Assembly (NCBI GenBank): GCA_009693115.1
Contig: SHXW01000019.1
Span: 1 to 49,941, forward strand
Source of the DNA: Dehalococcoidia bacterium
Lineage (GTDB): Bacteria > Chloroflexota > Dehalococcoidia > Lucifugimonadales > Lucifugimonadaceae
DNA length: 49,941 bases
Direction: 5' to 3'
In this document: positions 23,408-31,948 of the stretch, piece by piece
How the letters are laid out: every line of letters starts with the position of its first letter
Numbering within the stretch: the stretch's first letter is position 1
The notes under the pieces: generated by a model
What the model was told of the DNA's origin: nothing
Seen by the model: the letters and a program-made list of their open reading frames with translations, nothing else
The model's database searches: none
Made by a program: the position numbers and the translations under genes

Positions 23408-24382
23408 CTAAAACTTCCCGGCCAGCCCACCCTCGGTAAGCCAGTAGAAGACTAAATACCCGCCGGCAATTATCAAGACGGCGGCTGAGAACGGGGCGAC
23501 GTAGGGCATCGCTCGGCGCAGATGGCTGACGAGCGCGCCTTTGCACGCGGCGATCGCCAGGGTCATTACGCCTATGACAAAGGCCATGCCAAGCGCGTAC
23601 GCAAGGAACTGGCCTGTGGCGGAGAAGAACCCGCCGGTCGCCAGCGAACTGCTAATCAGTCCAAGGAAGATGGGTAAGGTGCAACTCAAAGAGGCGACCG
23701 CGTAACTGACCCCGAAGAGGAAGTAGCCGCGTAATGAGACATCGCGGGGATCGCCGATTCTACTGGCCGCCTGCGACGCAGCACTCGTGTATAGCTTGCC
23801 GCCTGCCAACAGGTACGCGCCCAACCCGGCCATGATGAACCCAAGGGTGAAACCTATCCACGGGAAGATGCTCGCCACCTGCTGTGCCCCAGCCGAAATC
23901 ACGACGCCGACTGTTCCGAACAAGACGACGAAACCCAACCCCAGCGACGCGCTTACAAGCAGACCCTTGGAAAGTCGCCTGCCAGCACTCACCTGCGCCG
24001 CTGCGTCCTGGTCGCTCACGTAAAGGGTCAGATATGCGGGGAGCATCACGAAACCGCAGGGGTTTACCGTGGCGACCATGCCCGCGCCAAAGGCGAACCC
24101 CAAGGGGAGGAGGTCGCTTAAGTTACTCACAAATGAACTTGAGCGTGAAGAAAGGGTCAACACGTTGCCGACCGTACTGTTCGTTCCTTCGCCTATCACG
24201 AACCCCGCAACCACAGCGGCCGTAACGGAAGCTGCTGCGATGAGACAGGGGAGGACGAGGGAACGGAGAGAGACGCCCTGTGAAGGTTCGTCCGAGGGTA
24301 TTGCTGTAATTTGCTGCGACATGAGCGTGGGGATGCTCTCTGCGTTCGGGCGGGTGTTGGGGGCGCACTGTGCGTACTTCAT
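23408..24382 (-). CDS. ccdA: CcdA/DsbD-like thiol-redox membrane protein
   Basis: A membrane protein of about 324 aa that carries reducing power across the membrane to keep apocytochrome c thiols reduced. The two redox-active Cys are in TVNPCGFVMLPAYL and SLSCTLPIFL. At least seven hydrophobic segments are visible, the first within a longer N-terminal region. ATG 24382 is preferred because AGGTGA lies 6 nt upstream; ATG 24322 is the alternative. It is convergent with the FAH-like gene and 4.5 kb from the ccm genes, with which it should work. Confidence 0.87.
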   Translation of the reverse strand: MKYAQCAPNTRPNAESIPTLMSQQITAIPSDEPSQGVSLRSLVLPCLIAAASVTAAVVAGFVIGEGTNSTVGNVLTLSSRSSSFVSNLSDLLPLGFAFGAGMVATVNPCGFVMLPAYLTLYVSDQDAAAQVSAGRRLSKGLLVSASLGLGFVVLFGTVGVVISAGAQQVASIFPWIGFTLGFIMAGLGAYLLAGGKLYTSAASQAASRIGDPRDVSLRGYFLFGVSYAVASLSCTLPIFLGLISSSLATGGFFSATGQFLAYALGMAFVIGVMTLAIAACKGALVSHLRRAMPYVAPFSAAVLIIAGGYLVFYWLTEGGLAGKF

Positions 24383-24788
24383 TTCTATCACCTGTGCCCC
24401 GCAACTGTTCCCGGCTCCTGACGCAGGATCGCAGGGCGGGAGGCCCAAGGTAAACAGGTTCCGGCTGCTGCCCCTCGCACGCGGAGCGCTGTTGCCGGTA
24501 TCCCGTCCCGCTGGTGATGAGGGGATGCCTTTCGAAGGCGACTGCCAAACAGGGACATCTCCGCAAACCTGCGAAATCGCGCATGGGGATGCATCTGGTC
24601 GGGATTACTGGGAGACACATAGGATGTGGATGAGCATGTTTGAAGTCTTGGCCATCCAGGACTCCAGACTGGATTTGAAAGCTTTCAGGGCCTGCCCGTC
24701 CGGGGAGGCCGGTTCTACTTCGATCTGACATCTTTCGAGCGCCTGTCGTCCCATCCCGGACGCCCCAGGTCCGAAGGGTTGCGCCTGC
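24383..24788. other. Divergent region between ccdA and the LuxR-type gene
   Basis: No promoter, repeat or gene in these 406 bp could be supported. A 34-codon frame ends at 24728, but it has no Shine-Dalgarno or family resemblance. Confidence 0.4.
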
Positions 24789-25496
24789 ATGGCAACCCTC
24801 AGCAAGCCGAACCTCAGGCAGTTATACCTGCCTCTGCCAGAAGCGCCGCGGCCGGCAGGTAGGTTCGCGACTCTCGTCCACCTTGCGATAGCGGAACCCA
24901 GGGCCAGGCAACGCGTCCATGCCGAACTTGCCGGCCGGCCTGAGGTGGTGCTCGTTGAGGGCGCGGAAGGGCAGCACGTAGAGCCAGATGTGCGCCTGGT
25001 GCTGATAGAGGAACTTGCCCCTGCGCCCATCGACGTCGGCAAATCGACGCGCATCGTCGCCATAGGAGAGGGCGAGGACGGCCACTCGCTCGCGCTTGCC
25101 GTATCGCGGGGGTCATGGGGTTACCTGCGGCGGCTAGCAGGCGGCGACGAGATCTGTGCTGTGATCAGACTGGTCGCATCCGGGCAGTCGCAATTACTGC
25201 AACTCATCTCAAGGAAGCCCGAAGCGGTCGCCTATCTAATGCACCATGTGCGTCAGGCGGCGCCGGCTGCGGCCGTTCGAAAACCGGCGTCCAGCCCGCT
25301 CACTCCGAGAGAACTAGAAATACTGGGGTTCGTGGTACGGGGCGAAACTGGTGAGGTCATCGCTGAGAAGCTGCACATGGGCCAGCAGACCGTGAAAAAT
25401 CATATGGCTGAGATCTTCCATAAGACAGGTGCCAAGAACCGGGCTGAAGCAGCGGTGAAGGCTGTTTCGAACGGGTGGCTCCCCGCGCTCGAGTAG
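24789..25496 (+). CDS. LuxR/NarL-type regulator with degenerate receiver domain
   Basis: A 235-aa protein. The C-terminal HTH (about residues 175-230) has LTPRELEILGFVVRGETGEVIAEKL and QQTVKNHMAEIFHK, typical of NarL/FixJ regulators. The N-terminal two-thirds resembles a receiver fold (AVSRGSWGYLRRL, then an AVIRLVASGQ helix), but no phospho-acceptor Asp is seen at the end of the third strand (LVLIEEL). It probably responds to a non-phosphorylation signal. It lies 140 bp upstream of rpsB, with a separate rpsB promoter between. Confidence 0.75.
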   Translation: MATLSKPNLRQLYLPLPEAPRPAGRFATLVHLAIAEPRARQRVHAELAGRPEVVLVEGAEGQHVEPDVRLVLIEELAPAPIDVGKSTRIVAIGEGEDGHSLALAVSRGSWGYLRRLAGGDEICAVIRLVASGQSQLLQLISRKPEAVAYLMHHVRQAAPAAAVRKPASSPLTPRELEILGFVVRGETGEVIAEKLHMGQQTVKNHMAEIFHKTGAKNRAEAAVKAVSNGWLPALE

Positions 25497-25504
25497 GCGC
25501 CGGG

Positions 25505-25534
25505 TTCAGTCTGCAAACTCACGCGTGATATATT
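25505..25534 (+). promoter_or_regulatory. rpsB promoter
   Basis: TTCAGT (25505-25510), 18 nt, then TATATT (25529-25534). A TG one base upstream (TGATATATT) makes it an extended -10. The leader to rpsB would be about 95 nt. Confidence 0.5.
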
Positions 25535-25562
25535 GATTGGCTGGCATTGCGTAATCCGTCTG

Positions 25563-25636
25563 GCGCGGCTGGATGGCCGCGCTCTGTTTCATTATGGCCC
25601 GGGCGATAAGGTTGCCCGGAGTCCGGGGGCCTGAAC
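25563..25636 (+). promoter_or_regulatory. Structured rpsB leader
   Basis: Two hairpins lie before rpsB: GCGCGGC/GCCGCGC (25563-25582) followed by TCTGTTTCATT, and CCGGGC/GCCCGG (25599-25619). In other bacteria S2 represses its own operon through the leader; whether this leader does so is inference. Confidence 0.4.
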
Positions 25637-26545
25637 TTGACCACATCGGAGATGATCACTCCTCGACCTGAAGTGAGCGGGACGGCGGACGTCCGCACGC
25701 TCTTCAACGCAGGCGTCCACTTCGGACACCCCTCAAAGCGGTGGAATCCGAAGATGAAGCGATATATCTTCACGAAGCGTCGTAACGCGCACATCATCGA
25801 TCTGGCGAAGACCACCGTCGCCTTGCATGAAGCGCGCAAATTCATCACCACCATCGTCGGAAATGGCGGAGACTGCCTGATGGTGGGCACGAAGAAGCAG
25901 GCGCAGGGGCCGATCGAACAGGAGGCGAAGCGCGCTGGGGCGCACTACATTTCTCAGCGCTGGCCCGGCGGGCTCCTCACCAACTTCCAGACGATCCAGT
26001 CCCGTATTGTCAAGCTGGTCAAACTGGAAGACCAGGCGGCGAAGGGCGAGTTGCAGGTTCAGACCAAGCGCGAGGCTCAGAAGGCTCAGACAGAAATCTC
26101 GCGGTTGAACCAATACCTCGGCGGCATCAAGGAAATGTCCAGACTGCCGTCTGTACTCTTCATCGTGGATATCACCACGGAAGACATTGCAGTCCGCGAA
26201 GCCACAAGGTTGGGTATCCCTGTTGTGGCAGTCGTTGACACAAACAGTGATCCAGACGCCGTCAAATTTCCCATCCCGGGCAACGATGATGCCGTCCGCT
26301 CCATCCAATTGATCGCGTCGCAGATCGCGGACTCCATTCTGGAAGGCAAGGGCCTGGCCCAGAAAGCGCAAGCGGACAAGATGGCGGCAGACGCCGAACT
26401 TGAGGCCATGGAGGCGAGTGCTCGCTCTAACGTACAGGCCGCCGCCGCCTCACGCGTTAATAAGGCACTTCTTCCGGTGAAGGCCGCGGAGGAACTCATG
26501 GAGCAGGAGGAAGAGGAAGCCGAGAAACCCGGGCCAGTCAATTAG
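25637..26545 (+). CDS. rpsB: 30S ribosomal protein S2
   Basis: 302 aa from TTG 25637 (Shine-Dalgarno-like CGGGGG). The S2 blocks are complete: LFNAGVHFGHPSKRWNPKMKRYIF, YISQRWPGGLLTNFQTI, then VREATRLGIPVVAVVDTNSDP. The protein is about 50-60 residues longer than E. coli S2 because of an Ala-rich and then very acidic tail (EQEEEEAEK). It heads the rpsB-tsf-pyrH group. Confidence 0.97.
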   Translation: MTTSEMITPRPEVSGTADVRTLFNAGVHFGHPSKRWNPKMKRYIFTKRRNAHIIDLAKTTVALHEARKFITTIVGNGGDCLMVGTKKQAQGPIEQEAKRAGAHYISQRWPGGLLTNFQTIQSRIVKLVKLEDQAAKGELQVQTKREAQKAQTEISRLNQYLGGIKEMSRLPSVLFIVDITTEDIAVREATRLGIPVVAVVDTNSDPDAVKFPIPGNDDAVRSIQLIASQIADSILEGKGLAQKAQADKMAADAELEAMEASARSNVQAAAASRVNKALLPVKAAEELMEQEEEEAEKPGPVN

Positions 26546-26671
26546 TCAACGGCTGCCGGGCATCCAACCGCCCGGTATTTCTGAGCAGAATTCAGGTTGC
26601 TGTGCGGCGGCCCGTCTCGAAACGGGATTTGGCTGCCGTGGCAGTGAGCTTTTCAAGGGGTATTCCAGGCC

Positions 26672-27175
26672 GTGCAGATAACAGCAGAAATGGTGAAACA
26701 GCTACGCGAGCGCACAGGGGCGGGCATCATGGATGCCAAGAAGGCGCTCGACGCATCCGCCGGAGATATGTCGAAGGCCGAGAAGTCCCTTGCCGAAAAG
26801 GGGATGGCGTCCGCTTTGAAGAAGGCCGGAAGAGTGACGAGCGAGGGTGTGATCGAATCCTACATCCACGCTGGTAGCCGCATTGGCGCGATGGTCGATT
26901 TGAACTGCGAGACAGACTTCGTGGCCCGTACGCCGGAGTTCAAGGACCTGGCCCGCAACCTGGCCATGCAGATCGCAGCCATGAGTCCACGCTTCGTTGA
27001 CCGCCCTCATGTGCCAGCAGACGTCATGAATGTGAAAGAAGAGGAGCTCCTCCTCAAACAGGCGTACATACGAGACTCGTCGAAGACGATCGATGACCTG
27101 ATCAAGGAAACGATCGCCAAGGTGGGCGAGAACATCCAAGTACGCCGCTTCTCCCGCTTCTCTCTGGGCGAGTAA
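26672..27175 (+). CDS. tsf: Elongation factor Ts (short form)
   Basis: 167 aa from GTG 26672. The N-terminal UBA-like domain reads [20 protein letters not shown]; the core has [12 protein letters not shown], the region that contacts EF-Tu. It recharges EF-Tu by GDP release. At 167 aa it lacks the second core subdomain and coiled-coil of E. coli EF-Ts (about 280 aa), as in Thermus-like short forms. It follows rpsB by 126 bp and precedes pyrH by 10 bp. Confidence 0.95.
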   Translation: MQITAEMVKQLRERTGAGIMDAKKALDASAGDMSKAEKSLAEKGMASALKKAGRVTSEGVIESYIHAGSRIGAMVDLNCETDFVARTPEFKDLARNLAMQIAAMSPRFVDRPHVPADVMNVKEEELLLKQAYIRDSSKTIDDLIKETIAKVGENIQVRRFSRFSLGE

Positions 27176-27185
27176 AGGGGACGGC

Positions 27186-27923
27186 ATGTCAACAGCCGTG
27201 TACTCCCGCGTAGTCCTGAAACTGAGCGGCGAAGCTCTGAAGGGTGAACGCGAGTTCGGGCTGGACCCGGTCACCGTCGCCTTCGTCGCCGACGAGATAG
27301 CCAGTGTGTTTGGGCATGGCGTGCAGATGGGTCTTGTCGTCGGCGGCGGGAACATTTGGCGCGGCGCGGACTATGAGGCGGTGGGGATGGACCGGGCGAC
27401 CGCGGACTCGGCCGGCATGCTCGCCACCATCATCAACGCCCTCGCCATTCAGGACGCGCTGGAACGCCGCGGAATCCAGGTGCGTACTCAGACCTCCATT
27501 TCCATGCCATCCGTGGCCGAGCCTTACATCCGACGGCGCGCCATTCGCCATATGGAAAAGGGGCGGGTGGTGATTTTCGCAGGCGGCACCGGTCAACCGT
27601 TCCAGACGACCGATACCGCAGCCGCCTTGCGCGCTCTGGAAATAGGCGCGAAGGCGTTGCTCATGGCGAAGAACGGCGTGGATGGTGTTTACGATGATGA
27701 CCCGAAACGCAATCCGAAGGCGAAAAAATTTGAGACTCTCACCCACCACCGCGCCCTCACTCTCCGCCTCAAGGCACTGGACAGCACGGCACTTTCGTAC
27801 TGCATGGAAGACAATCTGCCAATAGTGGTGTTCAATATGTTCAAGCCGGGCGAATTGAAGGCCGTCATCGAGGGAAAACCTGTCGGGACACTAATCAGTG
27901 AAGTCGCCCCGGCAGCAACTTAG
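27186..27923 (+). CDS. pyrH: UMP kinase
   Basis: 245 aa, hexameric amino-acid-kinase-fold enzyme phosphorylating UMP to UDP. Diagnostic blocks: [62 protein letters not shown] and [19 protein letters not shown] 27186 follows AAAGGGGACGGC. Standard neighbour of tsf and frr. Confidence 0.97.
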   Translation: MSTAVYSRVVLKLSGEALKGEREFGLDPVTVAFVADEIASVFGHGVQMGLVVGGGNIWRGADYEAVGMDRATADSAGMLATIINALAIQDALERRGIQVRTQTSISMPSVAEPYIRRRAIRHMEKGRVVIFAGGTGQPFQTTDTAAALRALEIGAKALLMAKNGVDGVYDDDPKRNPKAKKFETLTHHRALTLRLKALDSTALSYCMEDNLPIVVFNMFKPGELKAVIEGKPVGTLISEVAPAAT

Positions 27924-28080
27924 AAGCCCATTGGTGCTGTCTGCAGCATTGACTTACCATCCCTGCGACCAACGGTTGTCATTTGGCTGCGGGCTGGGGT
28001 GAGCCGTGACAGAGATGAGATTGCAACAACTGACAGGTGGCCCATTCAACAGGACGTAGATGTAGCAAGCATCCCAAATG

Positions 28081-28104
28081 CCCCTCTCCCAATAGGAGAC
28101 GGGC
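28081..28104. repeat. Family 1 palindrome
   Basis: CCCCTCTCCCAATAGGAGACGGGC, in the gap between pyrH and frr. Confidence 0.5.
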
Positions 28105-28164
28105 ATCGGTCAGGGCATTGATCTTAGACCCGGCTCAGATTTGACCTTCACGGAGGCGATACGC

Positions 28165-28722
28165 ATGACTGAAGCCGCTCTGAGCGAAGCAAGACACAAG
28201 ATGGACGCAACGGTCCAGGCGCTCGACCGCGATCTGATTGGCGTGCGCACGAACAGGGCAAGTCCGGGGCTTGTCGAACACATCAAGGTGGACTACCACG
28301 GGACTGTGATGCCTCTGAACCAGATGGCGCAGATTACCGTGGCGGAGGCGCGCTCCCTTGTCATCCAACCCTGGGACAAGTCAGCTCTGGGGATGATAGA
28401 AAAAGCCCTTCAGAAGTCGGACCTGGGCGTGATGCCAAAAGTAGAAAAGGACTTGCTCCGGCTCATCATGCCTGCGCTGACCGAGGAACGCCGCCGGGAT
28501 ATCAACAAGATGGTCGGCAAGCGCGGGGAGGAGAGCCGCATCTCAATCCGCAACATTCGGCGGGATGCTCTGGACAAGATCAAGGCGGCGGAGAAATCCA
28601 GTGAACTTTCAGAGGACCAGTCGAAGCGGTTCCAGACTCAGGTGCAGAAGCTGACCGACGAGGGCATCGCGAAGGTTGACGCCGCCCTGAAGAAAAAGGA
28701 AGCTGAGATCATGCAGGTCTAG
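28165..28722 (+). CDS. frr: Ribosome recycling factor
   Basis: 185 aa from ATG 28165, preceded by GGAGG at 8-nt spacing, which matches the usual family length exactly; an upstream TTG at 28141 is less likely. Conserved blocks GVRTNRASPGLVEHIKVDYHG, LVIQPWDKSAL and LTEERRRDINKMV are present. With EF-G it splits the post-termination ribosome. Confidence 0.97.
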   Translation: MTEAALSEARHKMDATVQALDRDLIGVRTNRASPGLVEHIKVDYHGTVMPLNQMAQITVAEARSLVIQPWDKSALGMIEKALQKSDLGVMPKVEKDLLRLIMPALTEERRRDINKMVGKRGEESRISIRNIRRDALDKIKAAEKSSELSEDQSKRFQTQVQKLTDEGIAKVDAALKKKEAEIMQV

Positions 28723-28739
28723 CGCCAGTACCGATTTCG

Positions 28740-28760
28740 CCTCTCCCTTGCCAGCAGAGG
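28740..28760. repeat. Family 1 palindrome
   Basis: CCTCTCCCTTGCCAGCAGAGG followed by ATTCAGGGAGGGTGCG, which matches the right flank seen in several copies. It is between frr and uppS. Confidence 0.5.
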
Positions 28761-28848
28761 ATTCAGGGAGGGTGCGAAACGGTGTCCGTTTGAATCTCGG
28801 GTCCGGATTTGGCGCCTGCGATCCCACACCTGACCTCACCAATGAAGC

Positions 28849-28870
28849 GCCCTCTCTTGCAGAGGAGCAG
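28849..28870. repeat. Family 1 palindrome
   Basis: GCCCTCTCTTGCAGAGGAGCAG, immediately upstream of uppS; it is inside an upstream extension of the uppS frame, an argument against the earliest start. Confidence 0.45.
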
Positions 28871-28883
28871 AGCGTCCCTTCTG

Positions 28884-29642
28884 ATGGCAACGCACACAAC
28901 ACGCCATGACAAAGCAGTGGCAGCGATGGAATCGTCGCAGCAGACAGGCGGTGGTGTTCTCCCTGTCCACGTAGCCATCATCATGGATGGCAACGGGCGC
29001 TGGGCCAACGCTCATGGCAAGTCCCGCAGTGAAGGCCACAGGGCTGGATACAAGAACGTGGAACGCATACTTGAACATCTGCGAGAAACCGGCGTCAAGT
29101 GCGTCACCCTCTTCAGCTTTTCCACTGAAAACTGGGAACGGCCTGAAGAAGAGGTGACCGCTCTCATGGATCTTCTCGCTCTTGCTATAGACGAGCAAGT
29201 ACAGAAGCTCCACCGGAACAACGTGCGCATCGTCCATATCGGTCGGACGGACAGGTTGCGGCCTGAGCTCCAACAAAAGATCCGTCGCGCAGTGGAATTA
29301 ACGGCTCGCAACGGCGGCATGACTCTCTGCCTGGCTTTTGACTACGGCGGTCGGGCGGAGATCGTGCATGCGGCGCGCCAGTTGGTCTTGCAGGGCGCGC
29401 AGGCGGAGGACATCACCGAAGAGGCGCTCGCGAGCCACCTGTACACAACCGGCCTGCCCGACCCCGACTTGGTGATCCGCACCGGCGGCGAATTCAGGAT
29501 CAGCAACTTCCTGCTATGGCAGGCCGCCTATGCCGAGTTTTACTCGACGCCATCCAACTGGCCAGACTTCGATGAGAACGAACTTGACGCTGCGCTGTCA
29601 GCATTCGGTCGGCGCGAGCGGCGGTTCGGGCGGGTGACGTAG
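28884..29642 (+). CDS. uppS: Isoprenyl transferase (undecaprenyl diphosphate synthase)
   Basis: About 252 aa cis-prenyltransferase making the C55 lipid carrier for cell envelope synthesis. Diagnostic: HVAIIMDGNGRWA with the catalytic Asp, GHRAGYKNVERIL, FSFSTENWERPEEEV, DLVIRTGGEFRISNFLLWQ and AYAEFYST. The start is uncertain: ATG 28884 is used here; ATG 28926 would place MDGNGRW near residue 20 and is also plausible. A longer frame from 28809 would run through an intergenic repeat. cdsA follows 107 bp downstream. Confidence 0.94.
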   Translation: MATHTTRHDKAVAAMESSQQTGGGVLPVHVAIIMDGNGRWANAHGKSRSEGHRAGYKNVERILEHLRETGVKCVTLFSFSTENWERPEEEVTALMDLLALAIDEQVQKLHRNNVRIVHIGRTDRLRPELQQKIRRAVELTARNGGMTLCLAFDYGGRAEIVHAARQLVLQGAQAEDITEEALASHLYTTGLPDPDLVIRTGGEFRISNFLLWQAAYAEFYSTPSNWPDFDENELDAALSAFGRRERRFGRVT

Positions 29643-29678
29643 GGGCGCCCGACATGACAAGCCAAGGTCGCATCAACG

Positions 29679-29707
29679 CCCTCTCCCTCTCCTGATGGGA
29701 GAGAGGA
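29679..29707. repeat. Family 1 palindrome
   Basis: CCCTCTCCCTCTCCTGATGGGAGAGAGG followed by ATTTTGAGATAG, a clear copy between uppS and cdsA. Confidence 0.65.
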
Positions 29708-29749
29708 TTTTGAGATAGTCACTCAGGCTCCCGCCTGCAACGGATCAAT

Positions 29750-30610
29750 TTGCCCATGCCGCCACAGACAGCAGCCCGTCCCGCAGAACGGTTTCTGAAC
29801 GCCAACCTCAAGTGGCGGGTCATCACCGCGTCGGTTGGCATACCTGTACTCCTGCTCGCCGTGTATGGCGGACTGCCGTGGGTGTCTGCTGTGGCTCTAA
29901 TCGCCGCCGGCGCTGCCTCGCTGGAGCTCATGAGGATGGCAGGAGGGGCCGGCTTCCGTCGATACGCCATCGCATTCCCTGCGTTAGCCCTCACAGCCGC
30001 GGGGGTCTCTGTCTCCGGCATGGGAGCGGATTCCGGCGCGGCCACCGCGCCCGCGGTCTTTGCAGGGGCTGCGGCCGCGCTCGGCATCGCATCGGCCGTC
30101 ACATCGCATCCCAGATCGGGAGGCAAGTCATATATCGTCGCCTGGGCGGCCGTCTATTTCGGGGCGCTACTGGCCCATGCCCCAGCGCTGGCGGCGCACG
30201 AAAACGGGCGTGACTGGCTCTTTATTGCGATCTTGGGCACGTTCGCCGTGGACAGCGCCGCGTACTTTACTGGCAGGGCCGTAGGGCGGCGCAAGCTCGC
30301 GCCAAAGATCAGCCCGAAGAAGACATGGGAGGGCGCGGTAGGCGGGTTGATAGCTGGGCCGGTGGCTGTGATCGGGCTGAATTCTCTGATCGGGCCGGGG
30401 ATTCCCACATGGCAGGCAGGGGCAGTAGGTCTCGCCGTTGCGATTTCAGGGACTCTTGGTGACCTGGCCGAGTCTGCATTGAAAAGGGCTGTGGGCGTAA
30501 AGGACTCGGGTGCGGTCATCCCGGGTCACGGTGGCATCCTGGACCGTATAGATAGCCTGGCGCCGGGCATCGCAACCGTATACTGGCTCGCCGTATGGAG
30601 CGCAATGTGA
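29750..30610 (+). CDS. cdsA: Phosphatidate cytidylyltransferase
   Basis: 286 aa (TTG 29750; ATG 29756 possible). It makes CDP-diacylglycerol from phosphatidate and CTP at the membrane. Several hydrophobic helices precede the C-terminal signature KISPKKTWEGAVGG and SGTLGDLAESALKRAVGVKDSG ... GHGGILDRIDS. The stop overlaps the dxr GTG (GTGA). Confidence 0.94.
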   Translation: MPMPPQTAARPAERFLNANLKWRVITASVGIPVLLLAVYGGLPWVSAVALIAAGAASLELMRMAGGAGFRRYAIAFPALALTAAGVSVSGMGADSGAATAPAVFAGAAAALGIASAVTSHPRSGGKSYIVAWAAVYFGALLAHAPALAAHENGRDWLFIAILGTFAVDSAAYFTGRAVGRRKLAPKISPKKTWEGAVGGLIAGPVAVIGLNSLIGPGIPTWQAGAVGLAVAISGTLGDLAESALKRAVGVKDSGAVIPGHGGILDRIDSLAPGIATVYWLAVWSAM

Positions 30611-31728
30611 AAAGGCTGGCAATACTCGGTTCAACAGGCTCGATCGGGCGGCAGACGCTGGAAGTCGTCCGCTGTTTTCCTGATGAGTTTGAAGTAGTTG
30701 TGCTGTGCGCGGGCCGGAATATCGAGCTATTGAAATCGCAGGTCGAAGAGTTCCGGCCCACTTATTTTTGCCAGACAGGCGAGGAGGGTGGGCGCATGGG
30801 GGGCGCACGCCATATTCCGCCGCAGGAAGCCGTGCGTCTGCCGCAGGTGGACATCGTCGTTGCAGCGATGGCCGGGTCGGTGGGAATGGGATCCACTATC
30901 GCGGCCCTGCAGGCTGGCAAGAAGGTGGCCCTCGCCAACAAAGAGCCCATCGTCATGGCTGGTGAGCTGCTCATGCAGGCCGCAGCCGAAAACGGGGCTG
31001 AAATCCTGCCTGTTGACAGCGAGCCGTCGGCGATCTGGCAGTGCATGCAGGGCGAGACGACGCCTGCCCGGAAGTTGATCCTTACGGCTTCAGGCGGGGC
31101 ATTCCGCGACAGGACATGGGAATCGCTCCGGGACGTGACTCCTGCCGAGGCCCTTAGGCATCCCACGTGGCAGATGGGCCACAAGATCACGGTTGATTCC
31201 GCCACGCTTATGAACAAGGCATTCGAGGTGGTCGAGTCCCGGTGGCTTTTCGGGATGCCATTCGAGCGAATAGAGGTCGTGGTCCACCGGCAGAGCATCA
31301 TCCACTCGATGGTTGAGTTCGAAGACGGGTCGGTGAAGGCCCAAATGGGGCCGCCGGATATGCGCTTCCCGATCCAGTACGCGCTCTTTCACCCTGACCG
31401 GCGCGCCAACGGGAACCTGCCGAAGTTTGATCCTGTCAAGATCGGCTCGCTCACCTTCGAGGCCATGAAGCCGTCGCTCTACCCGTGCTTCGAACTGGCA
31501 ATGGACTATGCGAGGCGCGGTGGGACGTGGCCGGCCGTGCTGGCAGGGGCGGATGAGGCGGCTGTCGCTCTTTTCTTAGATGGAAAGGTCAGGTTTACCG
31601 ACCTGCCGGACGTGGTTTCGAAAACGCTCGGGAAGCACACTGCTGACAAAAGCCCCGGTCTTGAAGACGTGATCCATGCAGCATCGTGGGCGTTTGAACA
31701 AACGCTGAAGGATTGGCGCGCGATATAG
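30607..31728 (+). CDS. dxr: 1-deoxy-D-xylulose 5-phosphate reductoisomerase
   Basis: 373 aa. GTG 30607 is chosen because GGAG lies 6 nt upstream and the protein then begins with the standard KRLAILGSTGSIGRQTL; the in-frame ATG 30595 lacks a Shine-Dalgarno. NADPH-dependent second step of the MEP isoprenoid pathway. Active-site blocks are ALANKEPIVMAGEL, LPVDSEPSAIWQC, LTASGGAFR and VDSATLMNKAFEV, with the metal/substrate loop near HPTWQMG. ispG, a later MEP gene, is 1.9 kb downstream. Confidence 0.96.
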   Translation: MKRLAILGSTGSIGRQTLEVVRCFPDEFEVVVLCAGRNIELLKSQVEEFRPTYFCQTGEEGGRMGGARHIPPQEAVRLPQVDIVVAAMAGSVGMGSTIAALQAGKKVALANKEPIVMAGELLMQAAAENGAEILPVDSEPSAIWQCMQGETTPARKLILTASGGAFRDRTWESLRDVTPAEALRHPTWQMGHKITVDSATLMNKAFEVVESRWLFGMPFERIEVVVHRQSIIHSMVEFEDGSVKAQMGPPDMRFPIQYALFHPDRRANGNLPKFDPVKIGSLTFEAMKPSLYPCFELAMDYARRGGTWPAVLAGADEAAVALFLDGKVRFTDLPDVVSKTLGKHTADKSPGLEDVIHAASWAFEQTLKDWRAI

Positions 31729-31948
31729 AGCACGACTCAATCACACCTCTCGCACCAAAGGCAATGGCATCGACCTCAACCCAAGCCAGTGATTCTGACT
31801 GCTGCCGCAGATATTGTGAAACCGGCTCAGCATGACATCTTGGGAATGCCACCCGGACTCATCGCCGCCGAAACCTGGCTTCATCCGACAAATAGCGGCC
31901 CGTGCCTGGAACCCTCACCGTTGGCCAATCTCTGAGTGATACTGATAC

